NCBI RefSeq assembly: GCF_052115485.1
Contig: NZ_JBFRGU010000001.1
Span: 1-64,000 of the forward strand
From: Microvirga sp052115485
GTDB taxonomy: Bacteria; Pseudomonadota; Alphaproteobacteria; Rhizobiales; Beijerinckiaceae
DNA length: 64,000 bases
Direction: 5' to 3'
A program made the translations under genes and the position numbers. Positions 41,435-50,300 of this stretch are shown here, one piece after another (the first letter of the stretch is position 1; every line of letters begins with the position of its first letter). Under the pieces are notes generated by a model. It was not told the origin of the DNA, did no database searches, and saw only the letters and a list, made by a program, of their open reading frames with translations.

Positions 41435-42145
41435 TCAGCGATGTCGGCTCAGCAGAACTTCTTTGGCCTGGTTGACCCGGGCCGCGAGGTACGTCGTTCC
41501 CCCCTGGTCGGGATGGAGCTTCTTCATCAGCGTGCGATACGCCCGCTGGATATCGTCGATGCTCGCCCCCGCTTGAAGCCCCAGGACTTCGTAGGCTTCC
41601 TCTTTCGTCATCGCGCCCGTTTGCGTCTGGCGGCGCGTCCCCGCGTCACCATTTCGCTGAGCGTGTTCACGCCAACCGGCAAACCGGCGGTCAAGATACG
41701 TCTCTAGAAGGGGAAGACCCTCCGGATCCATGGACCGGCACTCGTCATAGAGGCGGATAAGACCTGCCCTGTCGAGTTCATCCAGCTGGCGGCCGCTGAA
41801 GCTGCCGGCCAGCACAAGCCCGCGAACGGCCCCGGTTCCATGGTCGAGTTCGACTTCGATCAGGGCCGAGCGCATCCTCGAGATACGGTGCAGACCGTCC
41901 TGCCCGCCCTTGAGCTGCCAGGGCAGTGGGAATTTGGCCCAGCCCAGCGCCCAGGCACCGAGGCCGCCGAGGATGATCGCCATATCGAGGCGCCCTCTCG
42001 CGCCCAGAAGAATGGCCGCGCCGAGCGCACCAATCCCCCCGACGATCCGCAAGGCTCGCGCCATTGCCCCCGCATCGGTGCGGGCGAAGAATTTGGACAG
42101 CCACCATACGAGAGCGACCGCCGCGAGACCGTAAAGCAGCATCAT
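41435..42145 (-). CDS. Membrane-anchored J-domain protein
   Basis: A 236-residue protein. Two hydrophobic helices at the N-terminus (LLYGLAAVALVWWLSKFF and IVGGIGALGAAILLGARGRLDMAIILGGLGAWALGW) anchor it, a middle region of about 100 residues carries the LDRAGLIRLYDECRSMDPEGLPLLETYLDRRF segment, and a C-terminal J domain has the HPD motif (KKLHPDQGGTTYLAARVNQAKEVLL). J domains stimulate DnaK; this architecture is found in alphaproteobacterial TIM14-like proteins. It is convergent with the carboxypeptidase gene. Confidence 0.9.
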   Translation of the reverse strand: MMLLYGLAAVALVWWLSKFFARTDAGAMARALRIVGGIGALGAAILLGARGRLDMAIILGGLGAWALGWAKFPLPWQLKGGQDGLHRISRMRSALIEVELDHGTGAVRGLVLAGSFSGRQLDELDRAGLIRLYDECRSMDPEGLPLLETYLDRRFAGWREHAQRNGDAGTRRQTQTGAMTKEEAYEVLGLQAGASIDDIQRAYRTLMKKLHPDQGGTTYLAARVNQAKEVLLSRHR

Positions 42146-42249
42146 GATTTCGATCCTGATGGGTTCATGTGATGTTTGCGGACCATCTTGTAAATGGAAA
42201 GATAGAAAGATTGGGATCGCGGGACATCCGTTTTGCTCCTGTCCCTATT

Positions 42250-42294
42250 GCATGATCTTTGCGGAAAACCGGCTTCCACTTTTCCGGATCATGC
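42250..42294. repeat. GCATGATC...GATCATGC palindromic repeat, copy A
   Basis: A 45-bp element, GCATGATC at one end and GGATCATGC at the other, with AAAACCGGCTTCCACTTTT in the middle. The second copy 11 bases later differs by one base (GCGG versus GCAG). Confidence 0.85.
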
Positions 42295-42305
42295 TTTTTG
42301 CCCCA

Positions 42306-42350
42306 GCATGATCTTTGCAGAAAACCGGCTTCCACTTTTCCGGATCATGC
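42306..42350. repeat. GCATGATC...GATCATGC palindromic repeat, copy B
   Basis: Direct tandem copy of the element at 42250-42294, in the same orientation and 44 of 45 bases identical. It ends 35 bases before the panC start. The short distance implies it is in the panC leader or its promoter. Confidence 0.85.
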
Positions 42351-42385
42351 TTTAGCCACTCGGCAACAAACACGGGGAGGCCCTT

Positions 42386-43228
42386 ATGACGTCGACGCCT
42401 GTTGTAGAGACCCTTGCCGATCTCCGGCGAACGGTTGCCGCCTGGAAGAAGGCGGGCGAGCGCGTCGCGCTGGTGCCGACCATGGGCGCGCTCCACGAAG
42501 GCCATCTCTCCCTCGCAAAGCTTGCACGCGAGCATGCCGAGCGGGTCGTCGTCTCGATCTTTGTGAACCCGACGCAATTCGCACCTAACGAGGATTTTTC
42601 CAAATACCCTCGCACCTTCGATGAGGATTGCCGCAAGCTCGCTGGCCTCGCCGATCTCGTTTATGCGCCGGGCGTGGAGACCATGTATCCGCCGGGCGAC
42701 GCGACCTCGGTCAATGTCGCAGGCCCCGCCAGCGCGGACCTGGAGGACCGGTTCCGCCCGACCCATTTCAAAGGTGTCGCGACGGTGGTGGCGAAGTTCT
42801 TTCTTCAGGTTCAGCCGGACGTCGCGGTCTTCGGGGAAAAGGACTATCAGCAACTCCAGGTGATCCGCCGCATGGTCGCGGACCTGCACTTCCCCGTCGC
42901 CATCGTCCCCGGCCAGACCCTGCGCGAAGATAGCGGCCTCGCCATGTCGTCCCGCAACCGCTACCTGTCCGAGGACGAGCGCGAGCAGGCCACCGTTCTC
43001 AACCAGACGCTCAGGCAATGCGCTGAGGAAATTCGCGAGACCGGCGATGTGGATGGCGCGCTCGAGGCGGGCCGCGCCGTGTTGTCGAAGGCCGAATTCG
43101 AGATCGACTATCTCGAAGCGCGAGACGCCGAGACCCTAGGCCCCGCCTCCGACCTCTCCGGCAAAATCCGCATCCTCGTCGCTGCGCGGTTGGGTAAGAC
43201 GCGTTTGATCGACAATATCGAGGCGTGA
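42386..43228 (+). CDS. panC: Pantoate-beta-alanine ligase
   Basis: A 280-residue PanC: VPTMGALHEGHLSL (ATP/HIGH-like), VVSIFVNPTQFAPNEDFSKYPR, RFRPTHFKGVATVVAKFF, VFGEKDYQQLQVIRRMV and GLAMSSRNRYLS. All active-site segments are present. It joins pantoate and beta-alanine to give pantothenate, the precursor of CoA. The stop overlaps a possible small gene (GTGA). The gene is preceded by two tandem palindromic repeats. Confidence 0.96.
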   Translation: MTSTPVVETLADLRRTVAAWKKAGERVALVPTMGALHEGHLSLAKLAREHAERVVVSIFVNPTQFAPNEDFSKYPRTFDEDCRKLAGLADLVYAPGVETMYPPGDATSVNVAGPASADLEDRFRPTHFKGVATVVAKFFLQVQPDVAVFGEKDYQQLQVIRRMVADLHFPVAIVPGQTLREDSGLAMSSRNRYLSEDEREQATVLNQTLRQCAEEIRETGDVDGALEAGRAVLSKAEFEIDYLEARDAETLGPASDLSGKIRILVAARLGKTRLIDNIEA

Positions 43229-43395
43229 AAACGAATTGCTTGCTGGAGAATGGGAAGCCCTATCGAACGTTGAAGCCGCTGGAAGACCTCCAGCGTGAGA
43301 TATCGGAGGCAGGTTTCGACGTTCGCGACAGCGCCTTGAACGTCAATCCATGGTGTGACCATGTCACCATGACGTGCCACCATCCCCGCAGATAG
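43225..43395 (+). CDS. Possible small protein coupled to panC
   Basis: A 56-codon frame opens with GTG overlapping the panC stop by four bases (GTGA). It encodes KTNCLLENGKPYRTLKPLED ... ending in a Cys/His/Trp-rich stretch (PWCDHVTMTCHHPRR). Third codon positions are mostly G or C, like true genes here. No family recognised, no membrane helix. Evidence is position and codon use only, so it may be spurious. Confidence 0.4.
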   Translation: MKTNCLLENGKPYRTLKPLEDLQREISEAGFDVRDSALNVNPWCDHVTMTCHHPRR

Positions 43396-43406
43396 AGTCC
43401 GACGCT

Positions 43407-43763
43407 CTAATGCAACGTGCGCGCCGCGCCTCGCTGTTTCTCGCGTTTCCAGCTCTCGATCACGATACCATTGATGCCGGAATCCTGGAGACGACCGCTC
43501 AGATCAATGAAGTGGCGTTCGCACGTCACGACATCGACTTGAGCCTGCTGGTCCTTGGCCGTATCGTCTTCGTCGGCAGCAAAGCGCTCATAGGCCGCGG
43601 ACATCTCCGCAAAGGCGAAGGCGACGGGCATCGTTCGAAAGATCGTCGAGAACTGAGTATCGAGATCGCCAGTTTCGAGGTCGCGCATCTGGACGAGATA
43701 CCCGTCCTCGTGTTCGCAGACTTCGTAGCGCCAGTGCCGTCCCTCTGATGCTGTGAGAAGCAT
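43407..43763 (-). CDS. Conserved hypothetical protein
   Basis: A 118-residue soluble acidic protein (LLTASEGRHWRYEVCEHEDGYLVQMRDLETGDLDTQFSTIFRTMPVAFAFAEMSAAYERFAADEDD). No known domain; I would place it among Hyphomicrobiales-specific proteins. The ATG at 43763 has a perfect GGAGGT ribosome site five bases away, so the GTG at 43775 is rejected. It converges on the panC end. Confidence 0.75.
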   Translation of the reverse strand: MLLTASEGRHWRYEVCEHEDGYLVQMRDLETGDLDTQFSTIFRTMPVAFAFAEMSAAYERFAADEDDTAKDQQAQVDVVTCERHFIDLSGRLQDSGINGIVIESWKREKQRGAARTLH

Positions 43764-43886
43764 AGCCACCTCCACTCAGCTCTACTGTTGAGCCAATGCG
43801 GAGTGCGGTAAGGCGGTTCCATGCGCAAGGAGGTTAATCCTGTCGCACACTTCGGGGCCAGGCTCTCCCAGCCTCAATCAAAGGAG

Positions 43887-44144
43887 TTAGCGGCGGTACT
43901 CCGTATCCACCCGAACCCGGCCGCTGACCCGCACTTGCGTGCCGTTTCCGAGATCGATGAAGCCTCGCTCGCCCCTCTTGAGGCGGTTATCCACCTGCGG
44001 TTTCACATCTTTGCGAGTTGCGCAATCGGACGCCTGTTGGGCGGCAGCGCCCAAGGCCGGTTGAGGAAGCCGGCAATCCTTCGCCATGGCTGGGGAAGCC
44101 AGGAACAAGGCGGCAAGGGCCAAGGCGATCTGCGATCCCTTCAT
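43887..44144 (-). CDS. Small exported hypothetical protein
   Basis: An 85-residue protein with a signal peptide (MKGSQIALALAALFLASPAMA) and a mature part with two Cys (KDCRLPQP, ASDCATRKD) and a basic C-terminus (RGFIDLGNGTQVRVSGRVRVDTEYRR). No family recognised. TTGGAG lies six bases before the ATG at 44144. It lies 19 bases downstream of the DUF1489 gene on the same strand. Confidence 0.72.
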   Translation of the reverse strand: MKGSQIALALAALFLASPAMAKDCRLPQPALGAAAQQASDCATRKDVKPQVDNRLKRGERGFIDLGNGTQVRVSGRVRVDTEYRR

Positions 44145-44163
44145 GGTTGGCTCCAATTTCATG

Positions 44164-44601
44164 TCACAATAGTCCAAGACCAGACAATTCGCGGCGCATC
44201 TCTTCCGGCATTTCGGCGAGATCGCCCGAATCACGCCCAAGATCGCGCGGAGCGTCCTTGGCCGCAAGATAACGCCACCCCTGGAACGGGCGATAGGGGC
44301 GCGGCTCGACCGGAATCACCTTCGGTTCGAGCACCAGACGACAACGCCCGATCCCCTCGCCATCCGTGAAGGGGCGGATATCGAGAAGCGTCTGCCGGGC
44401 AGCCACGTGCCCCTTGATCACCCAATAGAGCGAGCCGCCATCGAGCAATTCCTCGACACGCTTGGGCACCATGCGGGTGGTATGCGTCTGCTCGAAGTCG
44501 CGCTTGAGCCGACGGCTCAGCGCCCTGTTCTCCTCGATCCATTCATCGAGGTCGGAGATCGACTCGCAGCCGACGCAAAGCTTGATCAGATGAAGCGGCA
44601 T
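44164..44601 (-). CDS. DUF1489 family protein
   Basis: A 145-residue protein matching DUF1489: MPLHLIKLCVGCESISDLDEWIEEN, THTTRMVPKRVEELLDGGSLYWVIKGHVAARQTLLDI and IGRCRLVLEPKVIPVEPRPYRPFQGWRYL. The family is alphaproteobacterial and of unknown function. Start at ATG 44601. It lies between the carboxylase gene and the small exported protein, all on the minus strand. Confidence 0.88.
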   Translation of the reverse strand: MPLHLIKLCVGCESISDLDEWIEENRALSRRLKRDFEQTHTTRMVPKRVEELLDGGSLYWVIKGHVAARQTLLDIRPFTDGEGIGRCRLVLEPKVIPVEPRPYRPFQGWRYLAAKDAPRDLGRDSGDLAEMPEEMRRELSGLGLL

Positions 44602-44656
44602 GACGCTCTTCAACCACGGTTCGGACGCTCAGGAAAGCCGGGCGATGGGCCGCAGC

Positions 44657-46741
44657 TTATTCATCCACTTTAAGAGAAATAAGGCGTGCCCCCTCGGCAA
44701 CCTGTGCCCCCTCCTCCGCCAGGACTTCGGCAATCTCGCCGGAGAGCGGCGCGACGAGCGGATGCTCCATCTTCATCGCCTCGACGATGGCCAGCCGCTG
44801 CCCCTTCTCCACGATATCGCCCGGTTTCACGAACAGAGCGATCAGCTTGCCATGCATGGGCGCTTTGACTGCGCTACCCGCATCCATGTGTTCGAGATCG
44901 ACATCGAAGGGGTCGAACATCCGAACCGATGTCTGGCGCCCGTTCCGAAGAACCAGCATTTCGTCTTGCGGGGTTGCCTTCTTACCTGCAGCGACAATCG
45001 TCACGCCCAATTCAGGCGCACGTGTTGGAGCGGCATAAGGATCCAGCCAGTTCGCCTCGAAAGCTTTCTCCCACCAATCGGAATATTCCGATGACGGGGC
45101 GATCGGCCCTAGGCCGATGGCGGACTTGCCCTTGAACAGGGCTGCCGAGTCGGGGAGCCATTCCATTACGCCATCGACCGTTTCACCGTTGACCACGGCA
45201 CGAATCCCGCGTCGCCAATGCCCACTCAAAAGGAAACCGTCCAATGCAGCCCAGGGGCTTCTGCGAAGAGGGAGATTGAGGTTTGCCTTTTGAAGCCGCG
45301 ACAATCGAAGAACCTCGCTTCCGACGAGTTCTGTCAGCCCATAAATTGCAGCCTGAAGATCCACCGGCTGGGGCACCGCGCCGAGCGCTTGCAGATTGCG
45401 GTCGATGAAGCCCGTGTCGAAGGGTCCGGTCCGGAATTCCTTGGCCTCGCAGAGGTTCTTCAGGAACGCCACGTTCGTCTTCGGTCCGGCGACGATGGTG
45501 TGCTCTAGGGCTGCTGCCAACCGGTCCAGCGCTTCGTCGCGGGTCGTGCCATGGGCGATGATTTTGGCGATCATCGGGTCGTAGAACGGCGTGACCGTGT
45601 CACCCGCTTGCACGCCTGTATCGATGCGGATGCCCTCGCCTTCCGGGAATTCCAGGGCCCAGAGCTTGCCGGTGGAGGGCAGAAAATCTCTCTCGGGATC
45701 TTCCGCGTAGAGCCGCGCCTCGACCGCGTGGCCCTTGATGGTCAGATCGTCCTGCTGGAACGTCAGAGGCTCGCCCGACGCCGCACGGAATTGCAGTTCC
45801 ACGAGGTCGAGACCGGTGATCGCTTCCGTCACCGGATGCTCCACCTGAAGGCGGGTGTTCATCTCCATGAAATAGAACCGGTCGGGGCGTAAGCCCTCGC
45901 GACCATCGGCGATGAACTCGACCGTGCCGGCACCCACGTAGCCTACCGCACGTGCTGCCTCGACGGCGGCGTTGCCCATGATAGCGCGCATCTCGGGTGT
46001 CATGCCGGGAGCGGGCGCTTCCTCGATCACCTTCTGATGGCGACGCTGGAGCGAACAATCGCGTTCGAACAGATGCACCACGTTGCCGTGCCTATCCGCG
46101 AAGACCTGAATCTCCACATGGCGGGGGGAAAGGATGTATTTTTCCACCAGCACACGCGGATCGCCGAAGGCGCTCTGGGCCTCGCGCTGGGCGCTTTCCA
46201 GAGCGGCATCGAAATCGGCGGCCTTGTCGACGCGGCGCATACCCTTGCCGCCGCCGCCGGCGACCGCCTTGATGAGGACCGGATAGCCGATCTCGTAAGC
46301 CTTCTGGCGCAGGAAGTCGGGTTCCTGTTTCGCACCGTGATAGCCGGGAACGACCGGCACATTCGCCTTCTGGACAAGCGCCTTCGCCGCATCCTTCAGG
46401 CCCATGGCGCGGATCGCAGCCGGCGGCGGGCCGATGAAGGCGATGCCGTTCTTGAGGCAGGCTTCCGCGAATTCGGCGCGCTCGGAGAGAAAACCGTAGC
46501 CGGGATGGATGGAAGCCGCGCGGCTCGCCTTGGCGACCTCGATGATCCTGTCGATTTGCAGATAGCTTTCACGCGCGGGCGGCGGGCCGATCGGATGGGC
46601 CTCGTCCGCCATACGCACGAACAAGGCATCGGCATCCGCCTCCGAATAGACGGCAATGGTCCTGATGCCGAGACGCTTGGCGGTGCGAATGATGCGGCAG
46701 GCGATTTCGCCGCGATTGGCAATAAGAACACTCTCAAGCAT
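44657..46741 (-). CDS. mccA: Biotin-containing acyl-CoA carboxylase alpha subunit, probably methylcrotonyl-CoA carboxylase
   Basis: A 694-residue biotin carboxylase plus biotin carrier. N-terminal SVLIANRGEIACRIIRTAKRLGIRT, ATP-grasp loop VAGGGGKGMRRV, FERDCSLQRRHQKVIEEAPAPG, EMNTRLQVEHPVTEAITGLDLVE, and C-terminal biotinyl motif EAMKMEH. The variants PVVPGYHG and IEEAPAPGM favour methylcrotonyl- over propionyl-CoA carboxylase. It would carboxylate 3-methylcrotonyl-CoA in leucine breakdown together with a beta subunit that is not in the window. Confidence 0.88.
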   Translation of the reverse strand: MLESVLIANRGEIACRIIRTAKRLGIRTIAVYSEADADALFVRMADEAHPIGPPPARESYLQIDRIIEVAKASRAASIHPGYGFLSERAEFAEACLKNGIAFIGPPPAAIRAMGLKDAAKALVQKANVPVVPGYHGAKQEPDFLRQKAYEIGYPVLIKAVAGGGGKGMRRVDKAADFDAALESAQREAQSAFGDPRVLVEKYILSPRHVEIQVFADRHGNVVHLFERDCSLQRRHQKVIEEAPAPGMTPEMRAIMGNAAVEAARAVGYVGAGTVEFIADGREGLRPDRFYFMEMNTRLQVEHPVTEAITGLDLVELQFRAASGEPLTFQQDDLTIKGHAVEARLYAEDPERDFLPSTGKLWALEFPEGEGIRIDTGVQAGDTVTPFYDPMIAKIIAHGTTRDEALDRLAAALEHTIVAGPKTNVAFLKNLCEAKEFRTGPFDTGFIDRNLQALGAVPQPVDLQAAIYGLTELVGSEVLRLSRLQKANLNLPLRRSPWAALDGFLLSGHWRRGIRAVVNGETVDGVMEWLPDSAALFKGKSAIGLGPIAPSSEYSDWWEKAFEANWLDPYAAPTRAPELGVTIVAAGKKATPQDEMLVLRNGRQTSVRMFDPFDVDLEHMDAGSAVKAPMHGKLIALFVKPGDIVEKGQRLAIVEAMKMEHPLVAPLSGEIAEVLAEEGAQVAEGARLISLKVDE

Positions 46742-47016
46742 GCGGCTCCCCGATCCGTTGGCGAAGGTCGGACGTTCCCCTAGCTAGAGCAAAAGAGCCG
46801 CGCCTTGTCACCCTCGATCCGACCCGTTCACATCCCGACACAAGGCGTAGACCGCGCCGAACCCTCTCTCGCGCCCAGCGCTCTCTCCAGCGACCTGCCC
46901 TTAAAAACCTTCCTCTCAATCAAGAATCCTCTTTTGAACAGAGAATCTCCTCTTGCCCCGTGCGCAGCGACTCGCTAGCTTCTTGCAACTCGCTCGCAAC
47001 TGCAGAAAGCCCGCAG

Positions 47017-48363
47017 ATGGATTCCTCACGCCCGACCTCTTTGTCTCCCGATACTGGTTGGCGTAGGGCCAGAGATATGCCCTCGCTGCCGGAGGTAAGC
47101 CGTTCCATCGCGGTTCGGCCGGGCTCCACCTGGAAACGCGCTGCGGCCTTTCTCGGACCGGGCTATCTTGTGGCCGTCGGCTACATGGACCCCGGCAACT
47201 GGGCCACATCCATCGCGGGCGGCGCCAAATACGGCTACGCACTTCTGTCCGTTGCCTTGATCTCCAATCTCATGGCGGTCGTCCTGCAAGCCCTCTGCGC
47301 GCGTCTTGCCGTGGCGAGCGGGCGCGATCTCGCACAGGCCTGCCGGGACGCCTACCCGGCGCCTGTCGCCTGGGGTTTGTGGGCCCTGGCGGAACTTGCC
47401 ATCTGCGCGACGGATCTGGCCGAGGTAATTGGCACGGCCATCGGTCTGAATCTCCTTTTCGGTGTTCCGCTCGAAATCGGCGTCCTGATCACGGCGCTCG
47501 ATGTGTTCCTGATCCTCTACCTGCAAAATCTTGGGTTCCGCTGGGTGGAAGCCTTCGTGATCACGCTTCTCGGGGTCATTGCGGTCTGTTTCGGTATTCA
47601 GATCGCCATGGCGAACCCTGAATGGAGCGGCGTCATTCGCGGCTTTGCGCCCACCACCGAGATCGTCACCAATCCGGACATGCTCTATTTGGCGCTTGGC
47701 ATTCTCGGCGCGACGGTCATGCCGCATAACCTCTATCTGCATTCCGGCATCGTGCAGACGCGCGCCTATGGCGAAACCCTGCCCCAGCGGCGTGAGGCCC
47801 TGCGCTTCGCAACGCTCGATTCGACCCTTGCGCTGACGTTTGCGCTGGTCATTAACGCTTCCCTTCTGGTCCTTGCTGCGGCTGCGTTCCACCACACGGG
47901 ACGCACGGAGATTGCCGAACTCGGTGAGGCACAATCCCTGCTCGCGCCGCTTCTCGGCTCGGCTATCGCGCCGACCTTGTTCGGTCTGTCACTTCTCTGC
48001 TGCGGCCTGAACTCCACCGTCACGGCGACCATGGCGGGACAGATCGTCATGGAGGGCTTCATCAACTTCAAGCTCGCGCCCTGGCTACGCCGCCTCGTGA
48101 CCCGCAGTATCGCCATCGTGCCGGCTGCGGCGGTGACCATCGCCTATGGTGAGAGCGGGACCGCGAAGCTCCTAATCTTCAGTCAAGTGATCCTGAGCCT
48201 GCAACTGCCCTTCGCCGTGATCCCGTTGGTGACCATGACAGCCTCGAAGCGGAAGATGGGCGAATTGGTAAGTCCGCTCTGGCTCTCCACCATAGCCTTC
48301 GTCATCGCCGCGATCATCGTCGCGCTCAACGTGAAGCTGCTGGTGGATTTTGCCACGGGATGA
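47017..48363 (+). CDS. mntH: Nramp family Mn2+/H+ symporter MntH
   Basis: A 448-residue Nramp transporter with about eleven membrane helices. Metal-site motifs are GYMDPGNWATSIAGGAKYGY in helix 1 and GATVMPHNLYLHS in helix 6. It imports Mn2+ (and Fe2+) with protons. The ATG at 47017 gives an N-terminus like homologues; an in-frame codon at 46960 would add 19 residues without conservation. An inverted repeat TTGC-N9-GCAA (46983-46999) is too weak to be called a metal-regulator site. Its end overlaps that of the glycosyltransferase gene by 38 bases. Confidence 0.93.
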   Translation: MDSSRPTSLSPDTGWRRARDMPSLPEVSRSIAVRPGSTWKRAAAFLGPGYLVAVGYMDPGNWATSIAGGAKYGYALLSVALISNLMAVVLQALCARLAVASGRDLAQACRDAYPAPVAWGLWALAELAICATDLAEVIGTAIGLNLLFGVPLEIGVLITALDVFLILYLQNLGFRWVEAFVITLLGVIAVCFGIQIAMANPEWSGVIRGFAPTTEIVTNPDMLYLALGILGATVMPHNLYLHSGIVQTRAYGETLPQRREALRFATLDSTLALTFALVINASLLVLAAAAFHHTGRTEIAELGEAQSLLAPLLGSAIAPTLFGLSLLCCGLNSTVTATMAGQIVMEGFINFKLAPWLRRLVTRSIAIVPAAAVTIAYGESGTAKLLIFSQVILSLQLPFAVIPLVTMTASKRKMGELVSPLWLSTIAFVIAAIIVALNVKLLVDFATG

Positions 48364-49567
48364 GCGCTGCTCTGAGACCGATGAACGAGAACCCAGCAAA
48401 CATCAGCAACAACGGATCCAGCGGCAGGCGGTAGCGAGGAATGCCGTGCGTCACGGCATTGACGGCCGCGAAATAGACGATGATGATGAGCAAAGGCGCG
48501 ACCAGCACGAGTTGCGCCTTTTTCATTTTGAGCAGCCCCAGCGCCGCCATAACCATGACCGGGAACGTGGTCGCGAAAGCCAGAATATTCACGGCACCCG
48601 ACTGAGAGCCCGGCAGCGGGCTCCAGAAGCGCAGGAACCGATCCACGCAGCGCCACATCCAATGCAGTGGATTATCGCGAATGTACTGCATCGCGGTCGC
48701 CACCATGGCGTTATCGCGCGCGATGGGATCGAGAATGTTGGAAAACTGTTCCCAAGCCGGCGCCAGCGCTTCGAAATTTAGCCCGACGCTGTCGAAGAGC
48801 GGTGTGTTCTCGATGATCAGGAGATTGCCCGTCGTCACGCTGAGACGCACGAAGCGGTGATAGAGCAGCCAATTGTGCCACCACCAGGGGGCCATCAGAA
48901 CCACATAGACACCAGCATAGAGGAGAAGACGCTTCACAATCGGCCTGACCTGCCCCTCCCCCCGTGCGAAACAGAACGCAACGATGAGCAAGGGAGCCGC
49001 AAGATCGAGGATCGGCTTGATCAGAATCGAGCAGACGAGAACGACCGATCCGATGAAAAAGTTTCCTCGATAAAATGCGAGGCAAGCGAGCAGCAGCAGG
49101 AAAATATAGAGCGTCTCGCTCAGGCGCATGTTCGCGTAGAAAACGATGAGCGGGTACACGCAGAAAATCAGCGACGCGAAAAGCGCCGCAACGCGCGAGC
49201 GAAAAAGCTCGAAAGTGAGAAGATAGAGAAGCCCCGCCGAGAGCGCGGACACGAAGATCTGAAAAGTGAGGATGTACTTATATCCGAACGCCGCGATCAG
49301 GATCGGATAAAGCGGCATGTAGTTGAACGAGGACATGCGCCCTGTGGCCAAAAGCGCTTGCCCCGTCTCCAGATAGACAGCCGTGTCCGGCCAATCCCGG
49401 TTCGGGGCATAGAGATGCCAGAGGATGCGCGCGACAAGAGCGACAAGCGTGACGAGGAGCACGTCGCGCTTGATGAAGCGCGTATCGCTTTCGCCTGAAC
49501 CAAGACCATCCATCCTAAACTCTTGAAGCAACCCAGGCACCGCTCTCATCTCGCTTTTGCTGTCCAT
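48326..49567 (-). CDS. GT-C fold glycosyltransferase (PMT/ArnT-like)
   Basis: A 413-residue integral membrane protein with about ten hydrophobic helices (VLLVTLVALVARILWHLY, VSALSAGLLYLLTFELF, ASLIFCVYPLIVFY ...). The first periplasmic loop after helix one has WPDTAVYLETGQALLATG, where GT-C enzymes place their catalytic acid. It resembles dolichyl/polyprenyl-phosphate sugar transferases; acceptor and sugar are unknown. ATG at 49567 has GAGAG about 11 bases upstream. It lies 19 bases after the DUF2459 gene and may be in the valS operon. Confidence 0.82.
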   Translation of the reverse strand: MDSKSEMRAVPGLLQEFRMDGLGSGESDTRFIKRDVLLVTLVALVARILWHLYAPNRDWPDTAVYLETGQALLATGRMSSFNYMPLYPILIAAFGYKYILTFQIFVSALSAGLLYLLTFELFRSRVAALFASLIFCVYPLIVFYANMRLSETLYIFLLLLACLAFYRGNFFIGSVVLVCSILIKPILDLAAPLLIVAFCFARGEGQVRPIVKRLLLYAGVYVVLMAPWWWHNWLLYHRFVRLSVTTGNLLIIENTPLFDSVGLNFEALAPAWEQFSNILDPIARDNAMVATAMQYIRDNPLHWMWRCVDRFLRFWSPLPGSQSGAVNILAFATTFPVMVMAALGLLKMKKAQLVLVAPLLIIIVYFAAVNAVTHGIPRYRLPLDPLLLMFAGFSFIGLRAALIPWQNPPAASR

Positions 49568-49586
49568 AATCGCCGCTCTCTGTCGA

Positions 49587-50300
49587 TCAGTATGCCGAGG
49601 ATAAGGCATTGGCCGAGCGCCATTTGAGATCCGTCAAAATTCCGACCGGCAGCAGTGCGGCGGCCGGCGTTGTCGGAATTCCAGCCGCGTCCAAAAGATC
49701 CGCAACCCAATGATTGCAGACCCGAAAAAGGTTGAAATCGCCAATGGCCCGGTAAAACAGGCTCGGCCCATAAAGGCCCGGGCCGAGAGCTTCCGGCTGA
49801 CGGTCAGGGCCGAGCGCAAAAGTGCTGTTGGCCCGCGACAGCAGACGCGCGAGGCCGGACTTCGAAATCCTGATCCGGGTCACATTGTCGAAAAATCGCT
49901 CCGGCCGATCTTCGATGCCGACCACATGCAGAACCGATCCGCTGCCCGGGCCGGAAAGCGCCTTGAGCGCTAGCTGCCACTGCATGGAAGCCGCGCTCGG
50001 TGTTGCGCGATAGAAATCGGCGTCGCCCCACCCGATCTCGATCCAATCGTAATGCTGGAAACGCGTCACAACGGGAATCAGAGCAGCCAACCCATCATTT
50101 CCCGCGACGGAGGCCATGGCGGGAAGCGGGATGGCCAATCCCGCATGGTAGCCGTTGCTGATGAGGGCGATGTCGAGACCGTCCTCACCGGCGGGAAAGA
50201 GTTTTGGATCGCTCGGCCTTGCCGTGACGATGACAACCGCGACGAACGCGAGCAGCAGCGCGATGCAGCCGCTCACGGCTCCTCGCAGAACGCGCCTCAC
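49587..50300 (-). CDS. DUF2459 family protein
   Basis: A 237-residue protein with an N-terminal membrane helix (GCIALLLAFVAVVIVTARPSD) and a periplasmic DUF2459 domain: SNGYHAGLAIPLPAM, YDWIEIGWGDADFYRATPSAASMQWQLALKAL and FRVCNHWVADLLDAAGIPTTP. The conserved His and Cys (HAG and NH/CN) suggest a hydrolase of the NlpC-like type, but activity is unproved. Its start overlaps the valS stop by four bases. Confidence 0.85.
   Translation of the reverse strand: MRRVLRGAVSGCIALLLAFVAVVIVTARPSDPKLFPAGEDGLDIALISNGYHAGLAIPLPAMASVAGNDGLAALIPVVTRFQHYDWIEIGWGDADFYRATPSAASMQWQLALKALSGPGSGSVLHVVGIEDRPERFFDNVTRIRISKSGLARLLSRANSTFALGPDRQPEALGPGLYGPSLFYRAIGDFNLFRVCNHWVADLLDAAGIPTTPAAALLPVGILTDLKWRSANALSSAY

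Noticed and set aside
46777..46801. GGAAC-like site upstream of mccA
   Set aside because: Downstream half reads CGGA rather than CGTT.
46983..46999. TTGC-N9-GCAA inverted repeat upstream of mntH as a Mur or MntR site
   Set aside because: Too short and too far from known Mur-box sequences; could be chance.
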